Positions 9,140-16,402 of a DNA stretch of 64,000 nucleotides are shown piece by piece. Under the pieces are notes generated by a model. It did no database searches, was not told the DNA's origin, and worked only from the letters and a program-made list of their open reading frames with translations. The DNA comes from Streptomyces sp. SLBN-118 (lineage in GTDB: Bacteria; Actinomycetota; Actinomycetes; Streptomycetales; Streptomycetaceae): contig NZ_VFNP01000001.1 in NCBI RefSeq assembly GCF_006715635.1, forward strand, positions 1,798,001 through 1,862,000. The letters run 5' to 3'. The position numbers and the translations under genes are program-made. Numbering within the stretch: position 1 is the stretch's first letter; the number at the start of each line of letters is the position of its first letter.

Positions 9140-10725
9140 GCCTCACCCAGAATCTGGGCGGCACCCTTCTCGCCGATCATGATCGACGGCGCCTGGGTGT
9201 TGCCGCTGATCAGCTTCGGCATGATGGATGCGTCCACCACGCGGAGCCCGGCCAGACCGCGCACACGCAGATCCGTGTCGACCACCGCAAGATCGTCGTG
9301 CCCCATCTTGCACGTACCGACCGGGTGGTAGTCGGTCTTCGCCCACTGCCTGATGTAGTCGCGGATCTCCTTGGCCGTCCGCGCCTCCGCACCGGGCATG
9401 TGCTCCCGCTTGATCAGCGGCGCGAATGCGGACGTGGCGAGCAGCTCGCGGCCCTTTTCAAAGGCCGTCATCGAAATCTTCCAGTCATACGGGTCGTCAA
9501 GGAAGTTCGGGTCCACCGCCGGTGCGTCGAGCGGATCGGCTGAACGCAGCGTCACCTCTCCGATGCTTCTCGGGCGCAGATTGCAGGTGTTGATAGTGAC
9601 GCCGTGTCCCTTCACGCGTTGGCGGCCATGGTCGATGACATACGCCGGCAGGCAGTGAATCTGGATGTCGGGCGAGCGCACCTCGTCACCGCTGCGGATG
9701 AATGCCCCCGCCTCCGCCACACAGGCCGTCACCGGGCCGGTGCGGAACAACGCGTACTGCAGGCCGTGGCGAAGCGCCCGGTCCCAGCGGTCCTCCTGGT
9801 TGTAGCTCACCGGAGCCGTTTCCGCGGTGACGTACACATCCATGTGGTCCTGAAGGTTCTTCCCGACACCCGGCAGGTCATGGACCACAGGAACACCGAG
9901 TTCGCGCAGCTCGTTACCCGGACCGATCCCCGAAAGCAGCAGCAGTTTGGGGGAGTTGATCGCACCTCCGCTGAGGATCACCTCGCCTTCGGCATAGGCG
10001 ATCTTCTCCTGCCTACCATGCAGGTACCGTACGCCGACCGCTCTGCCGCCCCCGACGACTACCCCGGTGGCGGTCGCCTCGGTCACGACGGTCAGGTTGG
10101 GGCGCTGCCGCACCGGGCGCAGATAGGCGGTGGCAGCGCTCTCCCGACGGGCGTTGCGCTGGGTGACGTCGTAGTAGCCGACGCCGTCCTGCTCCGCACC
10201 GTTGAAGTCGTGACTGTAGGGCAGACCGATCTCTTGGCCGGCTCGCACAAAAGCTTTGGTCAGCGGGTTATGCATGAGTTGCTCGACCACGCTCATCGGG
10301 CCTGTCGTGCCGTGGTAGGCGTCCGCCAGCCGCTCGTTCTGCTCGGACTTCATGAAGTACGGCAGAACATCCTCGTAGCCCCATCCCTTGTTGCCGACGT
10401 CCCGCCACTCGTCGTAGTCCAGCCGGTGGCCGCGGATATAGATCATGGCGTTGATCGATGTGCTGCCGCCCAGAGTGCGTCCCTGAGGGAAGTACATCCG
10501 ACGACCGCCGAGTTGACGTTGCGGAACAGTCTCGAATCTCCAGTTGACCTTGGGGCTCGTGAGCTTGGTGAACCCGACCGGCATGTGGATCAGCGGCGAC
10601 CTGTCCGGCGGACCGGCCTCAAGCAAGAGCACCCGGTGGTCCGGATTCGCACTGAGCCGGTTCGCCACCACACACCCTGCAGCACCAGCGCCCACGACGA
10701 CGTAGGTGAAGTGGTCAGCGACCAT
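9136..10725 (-). CDS. GMC-family FAD-dependent alcohol oxidoreductase (choline dehydrogenase-like)
   Basis: A 529-residue flavoprotein of the glucose-methanol-choline family. The FAD-binding motif VVVGAGAAGCVVANRLS and the acidic LLLEAG strand are at the N-terminus, the GMC signature GGSTSINAMIYIRG follows, and the C-terminus has the catalytic His in HPVGTCKMG and the Asn in SGNTQAPS. It oxidises a primary alcohol to the aldehyde. I chose the ATG at 10725, preceded by GGAGG in good spacing, rather than a longer frame that would cross the promoter. It is the first gene of the operon, directly behind the operator-like palindromes at 10739-10776, and feeds the aldehyde dehydrogenase gene four genes further on. 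Confidence 0.92.
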   Translation of the reverse strand: MVADHFTYVVVGAGAAGCVVANRLSANPDHRVLLLEAGPPDRSPLIHMPVGFTKLTSPKVNWRFETVPQRQLGGRRMYFPQGRTLGGSTSINAMIYIRGHRLDYDEWRDVGNKGWGYEDVLPYFMKSEQNERLADAYHGTTGPMSVVEQLMHNPLTKAFVRAGQEIGLPYSHDFNGAEQDGVGYYDVTQRNARRESAATAYLRPVRQRPNLTVVTEATATGVVVGGGRAVGVRYLHGRQEKIAYAEGEVILSGGAINSPKLLLLSGIGPGNELRELGVPVVHDLPGVGKNLQDHMDVYVTAETAPVSYNQEDRWDRALRHGLQYALFRTGPVTACVAEAGAFIRSGDEVRSPDIQIHCLPAYVIDHGRQRVKGHGVTINTCNLRPRSIGEVTLRSADPLDAPAVDPNFLDDPYDWKISMTAFEKGRELLATSAFAPLIKREHMPGAEARTAKEIRDYIRQWAKTDYHPVGTCKMGHDDLAVVDTDLRVRGLAGLRVVDASIMPKLISGNTQAPSIMIGEKGAAQILGEA

Positions 10726-10738
10726 GACAGGGCCTCCA

Positions 10739-10776
10739 TTAGAACGTTCTAAATTTGCATTGGACCGATCTAAATG
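10739..10776. promoter_or_regulatory. Operator cluster upstream of the GMC-LacI catabolic operon
   Basis: Two related dyads lie 14-51 bp before the GMC start. The first is the perfect 14-bp palindrome TTAGAACGTTCTAA (10739-10752). The second, ATTGGACCGATCTAAAT (10759-10775), matches the right half of the sites at 11731-11768 exactly and its left half with two changes. The even spacing and location over the expected promoter fit repression by the operon's own LacI protein. The stop codon of the HATPase gene lies inside the second site. Confidence 0.6.
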
Positions 10777-11495
10777 GCTCGCGTGTCGAACGTCAAGGGA
10801 TCCGACGCGACAATCTGAGAGCCCGACCCGACCGGGCGGCCTACTCTCGGAGTCGCGACACGGTACAGCGCCAGCAGGACGGCGACAGTGCGCCGCCGCA
10901 ACGACCGGGGCCGGCGAGCCTGAGGGGTGCCGATCCAGCCGGGAACGGGGGTCGCCGACCAAGCCGTCTCATCGTGCCGCAGCCCGGCGCCGCGGTCACC
11001 CTCATGAAGAGGGGTGGAGCCTTCGGCGGGGCGCGCCGGCGCTGAAAAGTGGGCCCATACGGCTTTCCCGCTACCGACGACCCGGCACCCCCATGCGCTC
11101 GCGCAGGCCGACACAATCTGCAGTCCGCGGCCCGAGTCGGACACCAGGCTGTCGCCACCGGCGTCGTATGTCCTGGGCATCTGGACCGAACCATCAGCCA
11201 CCTCCAGCACCAGGCTCCCGTCGGCTGCCTGCCGGGCGATCGTGACGGTGTAGGCGCCCCCTGCGTGGCGCACTGCATTGCCGGCGAGCTCGGAGACCAC
11301 CAGTTCGATCTCCATGACCGCATCTGGATCGGCGGCCCACTCCTGGGCGACGGCCCTGACCTGATGCCGCAACGTAGAAAGATCCCGGCTATCGCCGTCC
11401 AAACGCCAGACCCGCAGCGTGTGGTCCTGACCGGTCAGTATCCCGTACGGCTCCGCAGGCCGCTGCGGCTCCGGGATGTGCTCGGCACTACTCAT
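10770..11495 (-). CDS. ATP-binding protein, HATPase_c_2 (anti-sigma factor-like kinase domain)
   Basis: A 241-residue cytoplasmic protein with a GHKL ATPase domain of the RsbW/SpoIIAB type at about residues 30-150. The N-box ELVVSELAGNAVRHA and the G-box SGRGLQIVSA are intact, so it should bind ATP; relatives act as anti-sigma factors or bind anti-anti-sigma partners. Such proteins are very numerous in Streptomyces. The last ~90 residues are Arg/Pro-rich, have no recognisable domain, and continue until a TAG that lies inside the operator at 10759-10776. This looks like an eroded 3' end rather than a functional domain. It may be co-transcribed with the downstream operon. No partner gene lies next to it. 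Confidence 0.8.
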   Translation of the reverse strand: MSSAEHIPEPQRPAEPYGILTGQDHTLRVWRLDGDSRDLSTLRHQVRAVAQEWAADPDAVMEIELVVSELAGNAVRHAGGAYTVTIARQAADGSLVLEVADGSVQMPRTYDAGGDSLVSDSGRGLQIVSACASAWGCRVVGSGKAVWAHFSAPARPAEGSTPLHEGDRGAGLRHDETAWSATPVPGWIGTPQARRPRSLRRRTVAVLLALYRVATPRVGRPVGSGSQIVASDPLTFDTRAI

Positions 11496-11730
11496 GGGAG
11501 TTCCGTTTCCTTCTCCGCGCCTTCGCCGCCACCCTCGGGCAACGAGGGCGGCGCGGCGGACAATGCGGGCCGACTGCGGCCCGCACCGTGGGGACTGCGG
11601 CGGTGTTGGCGCGCGACCTGCAGGCAGCGCCCTGGGCCGCCCTCAACGGCCGGGGCGCCGGAGCCTGCCAGACTCGGTCGCCCCGTTGACATGTGAGGTG
11701 CCGCCCGGAGCCGGTCACCTCGGCTCACTC

Positions 11731-11768
11731 ATTTAGACCGATCTAAATGAATTTAGACCAATCTAAAT
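11731..11768. promoter_or_regulatory. Tandem LacI-like operators
   Basis: Two near-identical 18-bp palindromes, ATTTAGACCGATCTAAAT (11731-11748) and ATTTAGACCAATCTAAAT (11751-11768), differ at one base and are spaced 20 bp centre to centre, so they lie on the same helical face. They share their half-site with the dyad at 10759-10776 in front of the GMC operon. This fits one regulator, probably the LacI protein encoded at 8057-9139, occupying both places. Confidence 0.65.
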
Positions 11769-11825
11769 CCGCGCATCGGTTCTATGTCAAGCCCTTCGGG
11801 GGAGAATCCTGGCAGTGATCTCGAC

Positions 11826-11853
11826 CCGCCAGGGGCGAGCCTTGCCCCGGCGG
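11826..11853 (-). terminator. Hairpin downstream of the HAD gene
   Basis: The arms CCGCC-A-GGGGC and GCCCC-GGCGG pair over 10 bp with one bulged A and a 7-nt loop, 4 bp after the stop codon of the leftward HAD gene. No T-run follows, which is common for Streptomyces terminators. Confidence 0.45.
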
Positions 11854-11857
11854 CGCG

Positions 11858-12547
11858 TCAGCCGGTGGTCGAGTTGCTGGTGATCCAGTCATAGGCCGTC
11901 TCGGCGCTGAACGCTGCCTGGCCACCGCGGATGACCAAGCCCGCGGTGGGGAACGTGCCACTGGGTACGGCAGCCGTGGGAACGGCGATGCATCGGATCC
12001 CCGCCCGGTTCGCCGCCTCGGCGCCGGGTGCGGCATCCTCGATCACCACGCAGTCGGCCGGATCGACACCCAGCCGTCTCGCGGCCTCCAGGAAGATGTC
12101 GGGGGCAGGCTTACCGTGGACAACTTCCTCGGCGGAAACGGTGAGAGGTATCAGCTCGGACAGCCCGGTTCCGCCGCGCACTGCGTCGATGGCAGCGGGG
12201 GAAGACCCCGAGGCGACGGCCATCGGATGCCCGGCCGCGTGCAGCAGGCCGACCAACCTCCGCATCTGGGGGAAGACTGCCGTCGAATGGCTGGCGAGCT
12301 CCAGGTAATAGCCGTTCTGGACGGACAAGAGTTCGTCCACAGTCGCCTCGACGCTGTACTGCTCACGCAGAATCTGAAGGGTCTCCCTGGTTCCGATGCC
12401 AATGAACTCGCAGTGGCGTGCCCAGCTGTACCCCTCGACGCCGTGGTCGGCGAACAGGCGGCGCGCCGACTCGTAGTAATTGGGCTCGCTGTCCACGAGA
12501 GTGCCGTCGAGGTCGAATATCACGGCCGGAATGATGGCTCTGCGCAT
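11858..12547 (-). CDS. HAD-superfamily phosphatase (beta-phosphoglucomutase/GPP-like)
   Basis: A 229-residue subfamily-IA HAD hydrolase that should remove phosphate from a small sugar or polyol phosphate. Motif I is IFDLDGTLVDSE with the nucleophilic Asp, motif II is VASGSS, the Lys of motif III is in HGKPAPDIF, and motif IV is VVIEDAAPG. I chose the ATG at 12547, giving the standard length. The open frame continues upstream to 12781, but that extension encodes a remnant of an IS630 transposase and not a HAD domain. The gene stands alone, reading left. Which sugar phosphate it uses cannot be told from the sequence. Confidence 0.85.
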   Translation of the reverse strand: MRRAIIPAVIFDLDGTLVDSEPNYYESARRLFADHGVEGYSWARHCEFIGIGTRETLQILREQYSVEATVDELLSVQNGYYLELASHSTAVFPQMRRLVGLLHAAGHPMAVASGSSPAAIDAVRGGTGLSELIPLTVSAEEVVHGKPAPDIFLEAARRLGVDPADCVVIEDAAPGAEAANRAGIRCIAVPTAAVPSGTFPTAGLVIRGGQAAFSAETAYDWITSNSTTG

Positions 12548-12589
12548 GCGCCCAGCATGCCACCCGGGCGTCTCAGAGCGCCCTTGGGC

Positions 12590-12781
12590 CCGTTCCCGGA
12601 CCAAGCCACGGTACGTCGGTCTCGTACAGGAGTGCTGCCTTGCCTGGCTGCCGCGATATCGGGTCGACCAGTGGGTGGCGTTCTTCGGTTTCGTCTCCGG
12701 CGTCAGGCGCCGGAGTTCGGCGATCTGTTGGTCGCTGAGAGCGTGAGCGAACCGCTGATGACGTGTCGTAGCTTTCTTCAA
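12590..12781 (-). pseudogene. IS630-family transposase fragment
   Basis: Reading left in the same frame as the HAD gene, this segment encodes LTPETKPKNATHWSTR. This is close to the TLEEIPKNATHWSRK block of the complete IS630 transposase at 54062-55183. Only about 40-60 codons are recognisable and neither the DDE domain nor terminal repeats are present, so it is a dead fragment. It has become fused in frame to the HAD reading frame, which can mislead automatic start-site choice. Confidence 0.6.
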
Positions 12782-12927
12782 ATGCGTCGAAACCGGGGCA
12801 TGAGTGCGCCGGCCCGGGCATTACCGAGATCGCGCCGGGGTCCTGCAAGGTGGTCGCGGATCATCCGTTGCTGCGCGGCTGAACACTCGGGACCCCCGTT
12901 ACGTACCTCTCAGTACCGCCGATTATT

Positions 12928-12943
12928 TTGAACCGCGGTTCAA
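12928..12943. promoter_or_regulatory. Perfect 16-bp palindrome upstream of the first DUF4142 gene
   Basis: TTGAACCGCGGTTCAA is a perfect palindrome ending 43-46 bp before the DUF4142 start, in an AT-richer promoter-like stretch. It looks like the operator of a dimeric regulator controlling the DUF4142/MNIO cassette. The regulator is not encoded nearby. Confidence 0.5.
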
Positions 12944-12989
12944 CGGGCGGTTGGTTGCCGTGTAAGGCATCGGCTCTGGAGGCACATTG

Positions 12990-13751
12990 TTGCGGCGCAT
13001 CAACGGGACAGCACTCATCATCGCGGCTCTGGTCGCCACGGTAGGAGCGCTCGCGTTCCCCGTGTGGTCCTACGCGGACCGTTCCGGCACCGGTCAGGAC
13101 AACCTCAATGCCTCCACTGTGGGGACCCAGTGGGGGCCCCTGACGGCCACGGACCGCGACTTCCTCGTCAAGGTCCGGCTGGCCGGACTCTGGGAGCTGC
13201 CCGCGGGCCAGCAGGCGATCGAACGCGCCCCCTCCAAGGCGATCAAAGACGCGGGTGACCACCTCGTCGTCGGCCACACCGACCTCGACAAGCGGGCGCG
13301 CGACGTTGCGGCGAAGCTCGGCGTCGAGCTGCCGAACCAGCCGAGCGAGCAGCAGCAGGCATGGCTGCGGGAGATGTCCGCGGCGAGCGGCCAGGACTAC
13401 GAGCGCAAGTTCGCCAATCTGCTGCGCAACGCGCACGGCAAGGTCTTCGCGCTGATCGCCCAGGTCCGGCACACGACCCGGAACACGCTGATACGCCAGC
13501 TGGCGACGGACGCGAACCAGACGGTGCTCGACCACATCACGATGCTGGAGGCGACCGGCTTCGTCGACTTCGACGGCATCGCGAACGAGGCAGCCGGCGG
13601 GGCGACCGCCAGCCCGACCGGCCCGCCGCCGCCGGACGGCAACCTGCCGCCGCAGCCCGCTCCGGCTTCGCCGACCGGGGACCAGTCGTACACGTCGCGG
13701 CCGTCGACAGGGCCGGGGGCACCGACGGCGATCAACACGAACCGTCCGTAG
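12990..13751 (+). CDS. DUF4142 secreted or membrane-anchored protein (first paralogue)
   Basis: A protein of about 253 residues with an N-terminal signal or anchor helix (GTALIIAALVATVGALAFPVWSYA), a DUF4142 domain at roughly residues 50-195 rich in helices, and a Pro/Gly/Ser-rich C-terminal tail. The domain begins with TATDRDFLVKVRLAGLWELPAG and holds NAHGKVFALIAQVRHTTRNTL. Its biochemical function is unknown. The start is TTG: the one at 12990 has better spacing from GGAGG (12978-12982) than the one at 12987. It is very similar to the protein at 16403-17158 and lies first in the cassette with the MNIO and TIGR04222 genes. Their shared layout suggests an extracytoplasmic partner of the modified tail protein; that is inference. 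Confidence 0.8.
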   Translation: MRRINGTALIIAALVATVGALAFPVWSYADRSGTGQDNLNASTVGTQWGPLTATDRDFLVKVRLAGLWELPAGQQAIERAPSKAIKDAGDHLVVGHTDLDKRARDVAAKLGVELPNQPSEQQQAWLREMSAASGQDYERKFANLLRNAHGKVFALIAQVRHTTRNTLIRQLATDANQTVLDHITMLEATGFVDFDGIANEAAGGATASPTGPPPPDGNLPPQPAPASPTGDQSYTSRPSTGPGAPTAINTNRP

Positions 13752-13811
13752 CCGGCCCGGGGTTCCCCGCATCCGGCAGCCGAGGGCGGAACCTCAAATC
13801 AACCTCTGAAC

Positions 13812-13890
13812 GTCCCCTCCTCTGGATTCACCGCCGTCCGGCGGGGCCATAGGCCCTGCACGCACCGTCAAACGGCGCAGAGGAGGGGAC
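13812..13890 (+). promoter_or_regulatory. Inverted repeat that can sequester the MNIO Shine-Dalgarno (candidate cis-acting RNA switch)
   Basis: GTCCCCTCCTCTG at 13812-13824 is the exact reverse complement of CAGAGGAGGGGAC at 13878-13890. The right arm contains the whole Shine-Dalgarno sequence AGGAGGGG of the MNIO gene, whose ATG is at 13893. The 53-nt loop holds two overlapping small stems (CCGCC/GGCGG at 13831-13844; GGGCC/GGCCC at 13844-13856) that exclude each other. In RNA, the 13-bp stem would block ribosome access, so translation may be gated by temperature, metal, ligand or upstream translation. Confidence 0.6.
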
Positions 13891-13892
13891 CC

Positions 13893-15287
13893 ATGGAACT
13901 CGGTACAGGTATCGGCTGGCGCCCGGAGATCGCGGACGCGGTGGAGGAACTGCCAGGCGTCGACTGGGTCGAGGTCGTCGCGGAGAACATCTGCCCGGGC
14001 CATCTGCCCGCCGCCCTGACCCGGCTGCGCTCGCGCGGAACCCGGATCATCCCGCACGGCGTCTCCCTGGGCCTCGGCGGCGCGGACCGCCCGTCGCAGC
14101 AGCGGCTCGCGGACTTGGCGGAGCGCGCGACGGCGCTGGGGGCGCCGCTGGTCACCGAACACATCGCGTTCGTACGGGCCGGAGGCGTGCTCACCGCGTC
14201 CCCGCAGCTGGAGGCGGGCCACCTGCTGCCGGTGCCACGCACCTGGGACGCGCTGAAGGTGCTCTGCGAGAACGTCCGGATCGCGCAGGACTCGCTCCCG
14301 GTGCCGCTGGCGCTGGAGAACATCGCGGCCCTGATCTCCTGGCCCGACGAGGAACTCACGGAGGGCCAGTTCCTGGCGGAACTGGTGGAGCGGACCGGCG
14401 TCGGCCTGCTGATAGACGTGGCCAACCTCCACACGAACCACATCAACCGCGGCGAGCACCCGGTGAAGGCGCTGGACGAACTCCCGGTGGAGGCGATCGC
14501 GTACGTCCACGTCGCGGGCGGCATCGAACGCGACGGCGTCTGGCACGACACCCACGCCCACCCGGTCACCCAGCCGGTCCTGGACATCCTGTCGGCGCTG
14601 CGGGACCGGGTGACGCCGCCGGGAGTGCTGCTGGAGAGGGACGACGACTTTCCCCCCGCGGAGGAACTGGCGGCGGAACTCACATCGATCCGCACGACGG
14701 TGGGGGCGGCACCCGCGGGCCGGACGCCGGACGCGCGCGGCGAAGTCCGCGCCGCGGCGCGGGGCGGCACCACCGCACCTGCGGCCGGGACGCCCGAGGC
14801 GCCGGGCGGAGCTCGCGCGCACGGAGGGCCGGAGACCCGCCCCCAGGAGCGGGAAGAGACCGGGGCGGAGGAGAACCCCGGTGCGCGCGAGCGTCTCGCG
14901 CTCGGTCAGGCTGCCCTCCTGTCCGCCCTCGTCGCAGGCACCCCCACACCCGAAGGCTTCGACTCCCGGCGCCTGCGTGTCCAGAGCCGTGCTCTCGCCG
15001 CCAAGCGCGCCGATGTCGTCGCCAAGGTCGCTCCCGAGCTGCCCGAAATCCTCGGCCGCGGCTACCGCGACGCGTTCCTCGCGTACGCCAAGTCCCGGCC
15101 CATGCAGGCCGGTTACCGGCGGGACGCCCTCGACTTCGCCGAGGCGCTGCTCATCGCGGGGCGCCCCGAGGACGAGTCCGCCCGCCGTCTGCTGACCGGC
15201 TGGTGGGAGGAGCGCGCCGCCCCGCATCCGCCGCGGCGGGCCACCCGGTTCGTACGCGCCGCCCGTGCCGCCCTCTCCCGGAGGTGA
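13893..15287 (+). CDS. DUF692 multinuclear non-heme iron oxidase (MNIO) with C-terminal partner-like domain
   Basis: A 464-residue protein. Residues 1-270 form a TIM-barrel of the DUF692/MNIO family, whose known members oxidatively modify cysteines or other residues in ribosomal peptides. Candidate metal ligands are His55 (IIPHG), His90 (VTEH), Glu142 (LALEN), Asp175 and His180 (IDVANLH), His206 (YVHVAGG), Asp219 and His221 (WHDTHAH) and Glu249 (LLERD). After a low-complexity linker (270-335) comes a helical C-terminal domain of about 125 residues, resembling the position and size of the separate partner protein that presents peptides to other MNIOs. It is followed at once (RBS overlapping its stop) by a TIGR04222 protein with a nine-cysteine tail, the obvious candidate substrate. 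Peptide modification here is inferred. Confidence 0.85.
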   Translation: MELGTGIGWRPEIADAVEELPGVDWVEVVAENICPGHLPAALTRLRSRGTRIIPHGVSLGLGGADRPSQQRLADLAERATALGAPLVTEHIAFVRAGGVLTASPQLEAGHLLPVPRTWDALKVLCENVRIAQDSLPVPLALENIAALISWPDEELTEGQFLAELVERTGVGLLIDVANLHTNHINRGEHPVKALDELPVEAIAYVHVAGGIERDGVWHDTHAHPVTQPVLDILSALRDRVTPPGVLLERDDDFPPAEELAAELTSIRTTVGAAPAGRTPDARGEVRAAARGGTTAPAAGTPEAPGGARAHGGPETRPQEREETGAEENPGARERLALGQAALLSALVAGTPTPEGFDSRRLRVQSRALAAKRADVVAKVAPELPEILGRGYRDAFLAYAKSRPMQAGYRRDALDFAEALLIAGRPEDESARRLLTGWWEERAAPHPPRRATRFVRAARAALSRR

Positions 15288-15293
15288 ACCCCG

Positions 15294-16307
15294 ATGGTCC
15301 TGCTCGCCGTTCTCGTCTATCTCGCCGTCGGCGCGTCCTCCGCCGCGCTGATCGTCCGGTCGTCCTCCGCCCGGCCGGGCCACGCCACCGCCGGACCCGT
15401 CCAGGACGTCTATGAAGCCGCCTTCCTCAGCGGCGGCCCGGCCAGGGTCGTCGACGCGGCGATCGCCGCGCTGCACGCGGACGGTCGGGTGGAGATCGGC
15501 GGCCCGGGCATCGTCTCCGTACGCCACCCGCTCGCCCACGACCCCGTCGAGCGCGCGGTGTTCGAGCAGCTGGCCGCCGCGCCGACCGGGGCGCTGCACA
15601 CACTGCGCCTCGCGGTGATGCGACACCCCGCCGTGCAGGAGATCGGTGACGGTCTTGCCGCCCGCGGTCTGATGACCACGCCGGGGCAGAACCGCGGACT
15701 GAGGGTGTGGGGCATCTCCCAGGGCGTTCTGAGCCTGCTCGCCCTGCCGGTCGCCTTCGTCCTCACCATCATCAGCTTCGTGAGGGACGAGAACCCCGGC
15801 GTGCCGTTCGTCGTCATGGCTTTCCCGGCCCTGATCGCCGGCTGCGTGATCGGGTTGGTCGTGGCGGGACGTGCCCGGCGCAGGATCACCACTGCCGGAC
15901 AGCATGCCCTGCGGTCGTACGGAATCCAGTACGCGCAGGCGTTCTCGGCGGCCCATCTCGTCGCGCTGCACGGTTTGCGCGCGGTGCCGGACCCCGCGCT
16001 CCAGGCGCAGCTGGTCGCCGCGGCCCGGAACCCGGCGGCCCGGACCGGCAGCCATTCGCCGTCGTCCACGGACTTCGTGGCCGTGTGGTGTGCCGGGTCG
16101 AGCCCGGGGTCGGGCTGTGGGAGCTCCGGCTGCGGGGCAGGCAGCGGGGGATCCTCGGGCGACTCCGGCTCAGCCTGCAGCAGCGGTTCGAGCTGCGGCG
16201 GATCGTCCGGTTCCAGCTGTGGATCGTCCGGTGGCTCCAGCTGCGGCAGTTCGTCCGGTTCCAGCTGTGGATCGTCCAGCGGTTCCAGCTGCGGCAGCAG
16301 CACCTGA
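15294..16307 (+). CDS. TIGR04222-type membrane protein with Cys/Gly/Ser octapeptide-repeat tail (candidate MNIO substrate)
   Basis: A 337-residue membrane protein. There is an N-terminal helix (residues 2-20), the conserved VYEAAFLSGGPARVVDAAIAAL motif typical of TIGR04222, two further membrane helices around residues 142-187 (GVLSLLALPVAFVLTIISFV; VVMAFPALIAGCVIGLVVAG), then a tail from about residue 260. The tail is almost only Ser, Gly and Cys with nine cysteines at 266, 275, 280, 295, 301, 309, 317, 325 and 333; the last five are exactly eight residues apart in the unit SSCGSSxG. Its GGAGG overlaps the MNIO stop codon. The repeat resembles a RiPP core attached to a membrane anchor instead of a short leader. 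That the MNIO acts on it is an inference from context. Confidence 0.82.
   Translation: MVLLAVLVYLAVGASSAALIVRSSSARPGHATAGPVQDVYEAAFLSGGPARVVDAAIAALHADGRVEIGGPGIVSVRHPLAHDPVERAVFEQLAAAPTGALHTLRLAVMRHPAVQEIGDGLAARGLMTTPGQNRGLRVWGISQGVLSLLALPVAFVLTIISFVRDENPGVPFVVMAFPALIAGCVIGLVVAGRARRRITTAGQHALRSYGIQYAQAFSAAHLVALHGLRAVPDPALQAQLVAAARNPAARTGSHSPSSTDFVAVWCAGSSPGSGCGSSGCGAGSGGSSGDSGSACSSGSSCGGSSGSSCGSSGGSSCGSSSGSSCGSSSGSSCGSST
16185..16304 (+). repeat. 24-bp tandem repeats coding for the SSCGSSxG octads
   Basis: Five imperfect 24-bp units encode the five evenly spaced SSC motifs at the C-terminus of the TIGR04222 protein. The units differ mainly at synonymous Ser codons (TCC/AGC, TCG/AGC) and Cys codons (TGC/TGT). 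Protein-level spacing is therefore conserved more strictly than the DNA, and unit number could vary between strains. Confidence 0.75.
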
Positions 16308-16375
16308 CCCCCGCTCGCCGGTGCCCCACCTCGCACTTCCGCCAAGCACCCACAGGATCACCACGCAGCCGACTA

Positions 16376-16392
16376 GCGTGCGGACCGCACGC
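16376..16392. promoter_or_regulatory. Palindrome next to the RBS of the second DUF4142 gene
   Basis: GCGTGCGG-A-CCGCACGC has perfect 8-bp arms around one base and ends exactly where the Shine-Dalgarno AGGAGG (16393-16398) begins. It could be an operator or a hairpin occluding the ribosome site. It differs in sequence from the palindrome before the first DUF4142 gene. Confidence 0.4.
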
Positions 16393-16402
16393 AGGAGGCA
16401 CT

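Larger units (their letters stand above)
11496..11857. other. 362-bp gene-free region between HAD phosphatase and HATPase genes
   Basis: No convincing gene: the short open frames here are compositionally ordinary shadows. The segment holds the two tandem LacI-like palindromes (11731-11768), which would sit in the promoter region of the leftward HATPase gene about 235 bp from its start, and a hairpin that can terminate the HAD gene (11826-11853). Confidence 0.6.

Noticed and set aside
12861..16055. Long minus-strand open frames (303 and 753 codons) opposite the DUF4142, MNIO and TIGR04222 genes
   Set aside because: Third-position GC bias leaves antisense frames open in Streptomyces. Their sequences are Arg/Gly/Ala-rich with no domains, and the plus-strand genes have clear RBS and conserved motifs.
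16185..16304. Tandem 24-bp repeats as a CRISPR or minisatellite
   Set aside because: The repeats are in frame, code for regular SSCGSSxG octads and have no unique spacers.
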